A DNA stretch of 64,000 nt, taken from assembly GCA_018241505.1 (NCBI GenBank), contig JAFEDS010000025.1:124001-188000 (forward strand), written 5' to 3'. Of this stretch, positions 33,813 through 40,215 are shown piece by piece. The notes under the pieces are model-generated. The model was not told the origin of the DNA and did no database searches. It saw only the letters and a program-made list of their open reading frames with translations. The translations under genes were made by a program, and so were the position numbers. How positions within the stretch are numbered: position 1 is the stretch's first letter; every line of letters starts with the position of its first letter. The stretch comes from Pseudomonadota bacterium. GTDB taxonomy: Bacteria > Pseudomonadota > Gammaproteobacteria > Steroidobacterales > Steroidobacteraceae.

Positions 33813-34631
33813 ATGCCGGACGCGTTCAGCCTCAACTACATCGGCCCGATGTCGGACCGCCCGCGGTACTACGCGGACGACGGTTCTCGCGACGTCCTGA
33901 CTTTAGACCCGCGCACCGTCGAAGTTGAGAACGCCCGGTTGCGGGCGCAGCCACATTCCCTGGACCGGGAAGGTTTCACCCTGGTCGCGCACCAAAGCGC
34001 GGTCGCCGACTTCCGCGACCCGCAGGCGCTGGCCACTGTCTACCGGTTGGAAATGCAGCAATTACTGCTCGGATTGACCGGCGCGGACGAAGTTGTCTTC
34101 AGCGCCCTGCCCGTGTGCCGCTCCACGCGGGGCGCGCGCCTGACGGTCGCGAAACAATTCTACAACTCGCGCCCGGGTGAGTTCGTCCATATCGACATCA
34201 GCGCCGCAACCGCCGTTTCCCTGGCCAAACGCTGCGAGCCCAAACATCGTAACGAGCGCGTACGACGCTTCGCTCATTACAACATGTGGCGTGCATTCTC
34301 ACCGCCCCCACAGGATGTTCCGCTCGCAGTTTGCGACTCGCGCAGTGTGTCACCGGCGGACCTGGTCGAAGCCGATGCAGTGATGGACATCCCCGGAAAG
34401 CGGGAATTCTCCTATGTGGGCCTGGTCATCCGTTACAACCCGCGGCACCGCTGGTCCTGGTTCGCGCGGATGAACCGCGACGAGTTGCTCATTTTCAAGG
34501 CCCACGACTCGGACAGCAGTCAGCCGAATCAGGTACCCCACACGGCTTTCCAGGACCCAACCTGCCCGCCAGGTCACGTAGCCCGGGCGAGCATTGAGAT
34601 GCGCGCAATCGCTTACTGGTACGAGCGCTAG
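33813..34631 (+). CDS. CmcJ/NvfI-family protein (2-oxoglutarate-oxygenase-like)
   Basis: This 272-residue protein matches the CmcJ/NvfI family named after the cephamycin 7-alpha-methoxylation partner CmcJ and the fungal oxygenase NvfI. Family marks are PGEFVHIDIS (a potential HxD iron motif), RRFAHYNMWRAFSPPPQDVPLAVCDSRSV (in pieces), YVGLVIRYNPRHRWSWFARM, ELLIFKAHDSD and ARASIEMRAIAYWY. Members hydroxylate or rearrange secondary metabolites; many bacterial ones are uncharacterised. It converges on the GGDEF gene of the borosin-like operon with a four-base overlap, so it is a neighbour but not part of that transcript. Confidence 0.85.
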   Translation: MPDAFSLNYIGPMSDRPRYYADDGSRDVLTLDPRTVEVENARLRAQPHSLDREGFTLVAHQSAVADFRDPQALATVYRLEMQQLLLGLTGADEVVFSALPVCRSTRGARLTVAKQFYNSRPGEFVHIDISAATAVSLAKRCEPKHRNERVRRFAHYNMWRAFSPPPQDVPLAVCDSRSVSPADLVEADAVMDIPGKREFSYVGLVIRYNPRHRWSWFARMNRDELLIFKAHDSDSSQPNQVPHTAFQDPTCPPGHVARASIEMRAIAYWYER

Positions 34632-36463
34632 CCCGCTTTGGATCGCGGCGGCGGCATTTCCGGCGTCGGTTGCTCGACGAGCTCCGCCACTGCCGTCTCA
34701 TCGAGAACGATGCCCGAATCGTAGATGACCACCCGGTTGCGCCCGGTGCGCTTGGCCTGGTAGAGGGCCGCATCCGCATGCGCGAGGAGCTGCCGCAGCT
34801 CGCTGCCCGATGCAGCCGTCGAGGCCAGACCGAAACTGGCGGAGACCGGCGACTCGGTACCCCCCGAGCTGGCCACAATCTGCGCAATCGCCCGCCGCAA
34901 CTGCTCGGCACGAGCGCTCGCCTCGGCCAGGCCGCAGCCGGGCATGAGAATGCTGAATTCCTCGCCGCCAAAGCGCCCGAACAGATCCTCCGCGCCCAGG
35001 AGCTGGCGGCACATCGCCACCGTCTGCTGCAACACGTAGTCGCCCATCGCGTGCCCGTGCCGGTCATTGACGGACTTGAAATGATCCAGGTCGAACAGAA
35101 CGATGCACAGCTCCTGCCGGGTGCGGCGGCCGTGTTCGAGCGCGCTTTCGGCACCGCCAATGAAATGCGGCCGGTTGCTGATGCCCGTCAGGCCGTCGAG
35201 CCGTGCCACGCTCATGAAATGCAACTGCGAGCGCTTGACCCGGTAAGCCCACAGTCCGATGAATACGAGAATGGTGAGCAGCAGCGCAATATACAGGCGG
35301 CTGTTCTCCACCGCCTTGGCGGCCAGCTCCTTCTGAAGCTGCAATACCTGCTTCTGCTCATTCAGGGCGGCGAGCTGCAACTTGTCGGCGATGTTCTCAT
35401 GAACCACCTTTTCGTACGCAAGCTGCCGGGCACTCACCTCATCCAGGCTGCCCTTGTCCGCCGCAGTGAATTGCTCATGAAAAGCCAGCGCCAGCCTGAA
35501 GTCACCCTGTTTTTTTGCCAGCTCGTACAGAACGCCGAGCGCCCGGGCCATGGTGGCTGGATAGTGCCCCTGTCCGCTGTGCGTCACTGAGTCCGAGGCG
35601 AACTTTTCCGCCAGGACGGCCAAACCCTTGCGGCGATAGGCATCGGCCAGCAGCGCATCGAACTCCGCCAGCATCCGCGGATATTGCGACCGGACCACTT
35701 CATCGTAGTGATCCTTCAACAGGGTGATGGCCTCGTCGAGCTTGTTCTGGCTGATGTACAGGCGCGCCACGTGCATGTTGATATCGTTGGCGTACAGAAG
35801 GTCGCCCTTCTCCACGCAGGCAGCCGTGATCGCGCGGACGTCCGCATCGACACTCTGTTGCCGGGCGCTCTCAAAAAGCGCCGCGACCTTCTGCTGGCCG
35901 CCGCGGCACGTGCCCCGGCCGGCATAGTTCTCATCCATCAACATCTGGGCGTAGCGCAGGCTCAGATCGGTCTGCCCCACGGCCCGGTAAAGCTGGGAAG
36001 CATTCAACAGCGCCTGCTCACGGGCGCCTTTGTCGGCCACGCGCGGCAGGAGCTGGACCAGCCGGTCCAGTTCCAGGTACGCCTCGTCATAGTTCCGGGT
36101 GAGCTCCTCCTGGTTCATCAGGGTGGAGCGCGCGCGGAACTGCAGCGTAACGTCGTGGGCCTGCAGAATGAGCCGCTTCAACATCCCGGTCGCGGTCTCG
36201 TTGTCGCCATTGATGACCGCGTTCCATGCGGTCAGGTAGCTCAAGTACTCCCGCTGAGCCACCGACAGTTGCGCCGCACGGGCGTTGAGGGAATTGAGGA
36301 TTCCCACGAATTCCGGGTGATGGGTGCTCTTGATGCTGTCGGCCCGCTGCAACAGCCGCAGCGCATCCTCGGGCGCGGCTCCATTGGCCGCGCCGGCAAC
36401 CAACAGCAGCGCCGCTGCCGCCGGTAACCAGCGCCGAAGACGACTATTCGTCGTCTTCTTCAT
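34628..36463 (-). CDS. TPR-containing membrane diguanylate cyclase (GGDEF)
   Basis: The product (about 611 residues) has a signal segment (RRWLPAAAALLLVAGAANG), a long periplasmic helical TPR-like region, a transmembrane helix (LYIALLLTILVFIGLWAYRV) and a GGDEF domain with DGLTGISNRPHF, FDLDHFKSVNDRHGHAMGDYVL and the active-site FGRFGGEEFSI. The inhibitory RxxD I-site is missing (GAED instead). It should make c-di-GMP in response to a periplasmic signal. I chose the second of two adjacent ATGs because GAGG lies three bases before it; both lie inside the acidic tail of the upstream gene, so translation is coupled to the putative borosin precursor. Confidence 0.9.
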   Translation of the reverse strand: MKKTTNSRLRRWLPAAAALLLVAGAANGAAPEDALRLLQRADSIKSTHHPEFVGILNSLNARAAQLSVAQREYLSYLTAWNAVINGDNETATGMLKRLILQAHDVTLQFRARSTLMNQEELTRNYDEAYLELDRLVQLLPRVADKGAREQALLNASQLYRAVGQTDLSLRYAQMLMDENYAGRGTCRGGQQKVAALFESARQQSVDADVRAITAACVEKGDLLYANDINMHVARLYISQNKLDEAITLLKDHYDEVVRSQYPRMLAEFDALLADAYRRKGLAVLAEKFASDSVTHSGQGHYPATMARALGVLYELAKKQGDFRLALAFHEQFTAADKGSLDEVSARQLAYEKVVHENIADKLQLAALNEQKQVLQLQKELAAKAVENSRLYIALLLTILVFIGLWAYRVKRSQLHFMSVARLDGLTGISNRPHFIGGAESALEHGRRTRQELCIVLFDLDHFKSVNDRHGHAMGDYVLQQTVAMCRQLLGAEDLFGRFGGEEFSILMPGCGLAEASARAEQLRRAIAQIVASSGGTESPVSASFGLASTAASGSELRQLLAHADAALYQAKRTGRNRVVIYDSGIVLDETAVAELVEQPTPEMPPPRSKAG

Positions 36464-36725
36464 CATCCTCGGACTCTTCCTCGTCCTCATGCTCGTCGTC
36501 CTCCCGCTCTTCCTCTTCTTCCTCGGGATGATTGACCAGGCAGCAGATGTTGTGAGTGGCGCCGACCAGGGACTCGAGAAGGCCCGCATCCGGTGCGAGC
36601 ACGGCTGCCCGCACCTCCGGCTCGAATCCGGCCTGGATCAGCGCCGCCTCCCGTGTCTCATCCGAGGCATGGCGCCACCGCGCATCGCCACCCCATTGCT
36701 CGATCACATCAATTACGTTTGGCAT
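36444..36725 (-). CDS. Small leader-like protein with acidic tail; candidate split borosin precursor
   Basis: The 93-residue product divides into three parts. Residues 1-57 form a helical region (VIDVIEQWGGDARWRHAS, REAALIQAGFEPEVRAAVLA, LLESLVGAT) resembling the borosin-binding domain of SonA-type precursors. Residues 59-66 read NICCLVNH, a short hydrophobic segment in the position where SonA is N-methylated. Residues 68-93 are a tail with 23 acidic residues out of 26. AGGA nine bases upstream supports the ATG. The gene overlaps the GNAT stop by 17 bases and the GGDEF start by 20. It lies two genes downstream of a methyltransferase with the OphMA catalytic set. Methylation itself is inference. 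Confidence 0.8.
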   Translation of the reverse strand: MPNVIDVIEQWGGDARWRHASDETREAALIQAGFEPEVRAAVLAPDAGLLESLVGATHNICCLVNHPEEEEEEREDDEHEDEEESEDDEEDDE

Positions 36726-37263
36726 CGATTGCGTTCCTGTTTAATCCGCTGACTGAACGATCCGCCGGCCACGAGTGGCGCCGGGCTGACCAGGTTAACT
36801 TACCGGATTCACCGTCCGTGTTGTGTGACAAACCGAGGCGCACCGGCACGCGCCGCGCCTCCATGTTGTCAGGCGCATGTTGAATCCAAACCTCGTCAAC
36901 TTCAAATGTCGCGAACGCAAAATCGACCAACCCCCGCAGCCCTTCGCTACCGAACCCCCGGCCACGGGCTTCCGACCGGAGCATCATGCCCGCTTCCACG
37001 CGCCGGCGTCGCGTATCGAAGTCTTGAAAAGCGCCAATTCCGATGGATTGGCGGGTGGCCTTTTCAACGATAACCAGCAGGACCCGCTCGACGGGGCGGC
37101 GCCCCAGCGAGGCCAGGACCTGGCGGAAGCGGCGCTGCGCCCGTTCCCGCGACAATGGCGGCCCCACGAACCGCATCGTCCCAGGGTCGCCATACAAATC
37201 GCAATAGAGGGCCGCGTCGGCCTCTTCCGCCCCCCGCATGCTGAGCCGCTCGGTTTCGAGCAC
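36709..37263 (-). CDS. GNAT-family N-acetyltransferase (RimJ-like)
   Basis: This 184-residue protein fits the RimJ/RimL-type GNAT fold: LETERLSMRGAEEADAALY at the start, GDPGTMRFVGPPLSRERA, IGAFQDFDTRRRRVEAGMML, the acetyl-CoA loop SEARGRGFGSEGLRGLVDFA and the PDNMEARRVPVRLGL element. It starts with GTG three bases after the methyltransferase stop, and its end overlaps the next gene. Acetylation of a peptide amino terminus is the family's common activity, so it could act on the putative precursor product, but it could equally be unrelated. The last 30 residues are longer and more basic than usual. Confidence 0.88.
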   Translation of the reverse strand: MLETERLSMRGAEEADAALYCDLYGDPGTMRFVGPPLSRERAQRRFRQVLASLGRRPVERVLLVIVEKATRQSIGIGAFQDFDTRRRRVEAGMMLRSEARGRGFGSEGLRGLVDFAFATFEVDEVWIQHAPDNMEARRVPVRLGLSHNTDGESGKLTWSARRHSWPADRSVSGLNRNAIDAKRN

Positions 37264-37266
37264 GGC

Positions 37267-38061
37267 TCAGGCGATCTGACGTATGTCGAGGGCCGCCAGG
37301 CTGTCCCGCACAGTTGGATCGGCCTGCAGGCTCGACGCCGGCGGAATGACAAGGGTTACATGCGTATCGACACTCGCAGCCGGAAGGTCGCGCAACCGCA
37401 GCCGCTCGACCCGGGGGTGATGCATCGGCAGTGTAACCGCCTTATACAGTATGACTTGGTGATCCAGGTCGTAGTCGCGTGCCAACACGTCCACCAGCAC
37501 CTGCCGGTAGGCGGGGCCGGTTGAGAAGCGCGCCAGGGACTGATCGCCGGCAACACCGATCTGCCACAGCACCAGATAAGCGGAAGTATCGATTCGACGC
37601 CGATACAGCATGTACTGGCTGGCCTCATAGTGCTGACAGCCAAACTTGCCGGGGTCGATACCCAGGTCGGCGTAGAGGCAATCTTCAGCGGAAACACCGG
37701 GCTCCATGTGCGCGGTATAGCCCTCGCGACGTGCGATCTCGATTGCCTTGTGGGTCGGCAGGGCAAACACGCCGGGGTGCCCGTAGAAAGCACCGCAAAC
37801 CCGCTTGCCCGCCCGCACCTCATTCAGCATGGCCTCCACCATCTGCCGATAGGTCTCGCTGCGCGGCTTGCCTTCGCGATAGAAGCTTTGGAGGCTGCGG
37901 ACGTCGGGGTGCATTTTCGCCAACCAGAGCTCAATGACGCCGTCCGACGTGCCAGTAAATACAACATCGGCGTTGCTGATGTAGCTGCGCGCCAGGGGTG
38001 TGATGTGGGAACCGAGCGTCATACCGATTCCCACACAGACCAGACTTCCTGAACCACCCAT
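37267..38061 (-). CDS. SAM-dependent peptide-backbone N-methyltransferase, OphMA/SonM (borosin) type
   Basis: This 264-residue protein has the tetrapyrrole-methylase fold: VCVGIGMTLGSHITPLARS, ADVVFTGTSDGVIELWL, GKRVCGAFYGHPGVFALP, EPGVSAEDCLYADLGIDPG. The catalytic set of the borosin enzyme OphMA (Tyr66, Arg72, Tyr76, Tyr98) appears with identical spacing as Y61, R67, Y71 and Y93, which separates it from uroporphyrinogen-type methylases. It lacks a fused substrate, as in split systems such as SonM. I chose the ATG after GGGGGTGG, 25 bases downstream of the TonB-like stop; an open frame continues 46 codons upstream without support. A small leader-like gene lies two genes on. The predicted reaction is iterative methylation of peptide amide nitrogens. 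Confidence 0.9.
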   Translation of the reverse strand: MGGSGSLVCVGIGMTLGSHITPLARSYISNADVVFTGTSDGVIELWLAKMHPDVRSLQSFYREGKPRSETYRQMVEAMLNEVRAGKRVCGAFYGHPGVFALPTHKAIEIARREGYTAHMEPGVSAEDCLYADLGIDPGKFGCQHYEASQYMLYRRRIDTSAYLVLWQIGVAGDQSLARFSTGPAYRQVLVDVLARDYDLDHQVILYKAVTLPMHHPRVERLRLRDLPAASVDTHVTLVIPPASSLQADPTVRDSLAALDIRQIA

Positions 38062-38086
38062 GCGGGCCACCCCCGTGGCAGCGACG

Positions 38087-38974
38087 TCAGTTGCGAATGC
38101 TGAACGTAACCAGGAAAGGATAGCAGGAGCTGACCGCTCGGCCATCTTCGAGCGTGGCCCGATAGTGGCCGGAACCTGCTTTCGCGAGGCGCAATGCACC
38201 CTGATCCAATCCCGCGCTGCCCGACGTTTTCGCGAGAGTCGGCTCCGCAGTCAGCCGGCCCTTTTCATCCGTGCAGACAGTGACCGCCGCGGTGCCCTGT
38301 GTGCCGGTCCGGATCTCGTGAGGAGGATAGTAATCATCGGTGTTGGGAAAACCCTTGCCGGGTCCTCCCTGCACCCGCTTGACCGGAGGCGGCTGCGTCA
38401 CCGGGGTGGTTGGCACGTCGGGCGGTCCTTTCACATCCGGAATCACGAACGTCGTTGCAACGTTCTCGAAATCGATCGGGAAGTCCGGCGTGGGGATCGA
38501 AACCTTGTGCATATGTTCCAGATCCGTTGGCGGTGGCAGCGGCGGCGGGCGATCGACCACTCTGCGCTCGTCCTTGATCACGACCGGCGCCGGGTCGATC
38601 ATCACCACGACTTTTTGCACCAGGCCCGTGGCGAAGGCCCACACAATCAGGCCGTGCAGGCCGGTGATGCCGAGTACGGCCACCGTCCGCCCCGACACAA
38701 ACGAAAGGTCTACCCCCGCGTGCTGCGAGCTCGTCGCGACGGCGCCGCTGCCGGCGGTCGCGGCGGCCACTTTCGGCTCGAGGTACTCGTGAGCGATGAC
38801 ATGGGTCGCCCAGACACACCCGACGCCAAAACGCAGGCGCGCCAGTTGACTTTGGCGCTCGGCGAAATCAGCCAGCCATTCCTCCTCCAACCGTTCGGCG
38901 AGCGACTCAGGCGCCCGGCGTGCGGCATGTTGGACCAGGGAGCGAGCAATTCCATTCACGAGATTGTTTTTCAT
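38087..38974 (-). CDS. TonB C-terminal domain protein with N-terminal prefix helices
   Basis: This 295-residue protein starts with a helical segment (RRAPESLAERLEEEWLADFA) like the prefix domains encoded next to PadR genes, followed by a transmembrane helix (VAVLGITGLHGLIVWAFATG), a proline-rich stretch (VVDRPPPLPPPTDLEH, PVTQPPPVKRV) and a TonB-type C-terminal domain (EIRTGTQGTAAVTVCTDEKG and SCYPFLVTFSIRN). It could transfer energy to an outer-membrane receptor or sense the envelope. Its ATG overlaps the PadR stop as ATGA. It is the second gene of the run leading to the methyltransferase. Confidence 0.85.
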   Translation of the reverse strand: MKNNLVNGIARSLVQHAARRAPESLAERLEEEWLADFAERQSQLARLRFGVGCVWATHVIAHEYLEPKVAAATAGSGAVATSSQHAGVDLSFVSGRTVAVLGITGLHGLIVWAFATGLVQKVVVMIDPAPVVIKDERRVVDRPPPLPPPTDLEHMHKVSIPTPDFPIDFENVATTFVIPDVKGPPDVPTTPVTQPPPVKRVQGGPGKGFPNTDDYYPPHEIRTGTQGTAAVTVCTDEKGRLTAEPTLAKTSGSAGLDQGALRLAKAGSGHYRATLEDGRAVSSCYPFLVTFSIRN

Positions 38975-39279
38975 GTCGTCAGGACCCCTCGGCCGAAGCT
39001 TGCGAAGACCTCACTTGCCCGTGCAAGACCACTCGGTGTCAGCCGATAGAGCCGCCGCCGCGGGCGTCCGACGCTCGCGGGATCAACGGCCTCCCACCGG
39101 CTCACAAACCAACCAGCAGATTCCAGTCGCAGGAGAATGGGATACAAGGTGCCCGAGGCGAGTCCGCTCCGCTTCTGCACATCCGAACCCGACATCTCGT
39201 CGGAGGGGCTCTCCAGGAAGGCTTCCAGCGTACGGAGGGTCTGGAGGGACATCCGTACATTACGTTCTTGCTTACCCAT
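38971..39279 (-). CDS. PadR-family transcriptional regulator
   Basis: This roughly 102-residue regulator shows the PadR winged HTH: MSLQTLRTLEAFLESP, SGSDVQKRSGLASGTLYPILLRLESAGWF and the wing GRPRRRLYRLTPSG. The start may be the ATG used here or an ATG nine codons later (39252); neither has a strong ribosome binding site. It is the first gene of a six-gene minus-strand run (PadR, TonB-like, methyltransferase, GNAT, small acidic protein, GGDEF), each overlapping or spaced by under 30 bases. It probably represses this operon. Confidence 0.88.
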   Translation of the reverse strand: MGKQERNVRMSLQTLRTLEAFLESPSDEMSGSDVQKRSGLASGTLYPILLRLESAGWFVSRWEAVDPASVGRPRRRLYRLTPSGLARASEVFASFGRGVLTT

Positions 39280-39342
39280 GGTTGTAACTCTACATAGGGT
39301 GCGCGACGGATGCAAGCCGACCGTTGTGCTTGCTGCCGCAAG

Positions 39343-39361
39343 TACTTTACACTGCAAAGTA
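39343..39361. promoter_or_regulatory. Inverted repeat in the PadR-PAP2 divergent spacer
   Basis: TACTTT-N7-AAAGTA is a perfect six-base-arm inverted repeat, three bases before the PAP2 ATG and 64 bases from the PadR start. It is a possible PadR operator serving both directions. Evidence is position and symmetry only. Confidence 0.4.
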
Positions 39362-39364
39362 TTG

Positions 39365-40162
39365 ATGTTGCGAAGTCATGAGGGTCCGCTCCTGTTTCAC
39401 CGTAGCCGTGTCCTGTTCTTGCTGCTCGCCGCCCCTCTCACCTGCCAAGCACAGTCCTCTTTGCCGGCCGAACTCTGGACCGACACCAAGTTGTACTTCA
39501 CGTCCCCGCTGCGCTGGGACACGCAGGACTGGCTGTTCTTCGGCGGCGCCGCCGCTGCCATAGCCGCGGCTCACCAGTACGATGGCAACGTCCGGCGCCA
39601 TTTCGCGGGTCCTGCCCCCGTGCTCGACGGGAAGGACACTCACTCGACGCGAGACGCGCTTCCCGCGGCCGCGGTGTTGTTTGGCACCTGGGCATTCGCC
39701 GGGCTCACTGACGACTACCAGGGCCGCCGTGAAACCTTTGCCATGGTGGAGGCAGCGCTGTTCAGCACCGTGACAGCGGAAGGTATGAAGTACGCAGCCG
39801 GGCGCGCCCGCCCGAATGAAACCAACCGCGTCGACGATTGGCGGTCGGGTGGAGGTTCCTTCCCGTCGTTGCACGCCACCGCGGCATTCGCCATCGGAAC
39901 CGTGTTGGCCGAATCGGGCAACGATGACTACAGATGGTTCAGGCGCGCTCTCGGCTATGGGATCGCGGGAGCGACCGCCTATATTCGCGTAAAGGACAAT
40001 GTCCATTGGATGTCCGACGCTGTCGCCGGGGCGGCCTTGGGTGCCGCCAGCGCTAGGTTTGCCATGCACCGGCGCGACGCTCGCGCGCAGCCGCTCGATG
40101 TGGCAGTGGGACCGGCCCAGGGTGGCGGGTTCTCAGTGAGCTTGAACTACACTTTCAAATGA
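39365..40162 (+). CDS. PAP2-superfamily phosphatase (membrane/periplasmic)
   Basis: This 265-residue protein has the three PAP2 motifs: KYAAGRARPN, PSLHATAAFA and YIRVKDNVHWMSD, with the catalytic histidines in the second and third. A hydrophobic N-terminal segment (VLFLLLAAPLTCQAQ) looks like a signal peptide. Family members dephosphorylate lipid phosphates such as phosphatidate or undecaprenyl diphosphate. The start is uncertain because the frame stays open upstream and the chosen ATG has no Shine-Dalgarno. Two hairpins separate its end from the convergent peptidase gene. Confidence 0.87.
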   Translation: MLRSHEGPLLFHRSRVLFLLLAAPLTCQAQSSLPAELWTDTKLYFTSPLRWDTQDWLFFGGAAAAIAAAHQYDGNVRRHFAGPAPVLDGKDTHSTRDALPAAAVLFGTWAFAGLTDDYQGRRETFAMVEAALFSTVTAEGMKYAAGRARPNETNRVDDWRSGGGSFPSLHATAAFAIGTVLAESGNDDYRWFRRALGYGIAGATAYIRVKDNVHWMSDAVAGAALGAASARFAMHRRDARAQPLDVAVGPAQGGGFSVSLNYTFK

Positions 40163-40210
40163 GGCGCCGGCCCGGTCCCGCCGGCGCCTGGAAACTGCGG
40201 TAACCCGCAG
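40162..40210. terminator. Two hairpins between convergent PAP2 and M28 genes
   Basis: AGGCGCCGG and CCGGCGCCT form a nine-base GC stem around a ten-base loop (40162-40189), followed by CTGCGG-TAAC-CCGCAG (40195-40210). There is no T-run on either strand, so these are not canonical intrinsic terminators, but their place exactly between two gene ends supports a bidirectional stop function. Confidence 0.5.
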
Positions 40211-40215
40211 GGCCT

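Noticed and set aside
36324-36752. Plus-strand frame with a very hydrophobic stretch, looking like a membrane protein
   Set aside because: It is the antisense of the acidic tail: GAG/GAA codons read backwards give Leu/Phe. The minus-strand gene has a ribosome binding site and fits the operon.
37267-38061. Methyltransferase as a cobalamin or sirohaem biosynthesis enzyme
   Set aside because: The fold is shared, but the Tyr-Arg-Tyr-Tyr set of OphMA with exact spacing is present and no tetrapyrrole gene is nearby.
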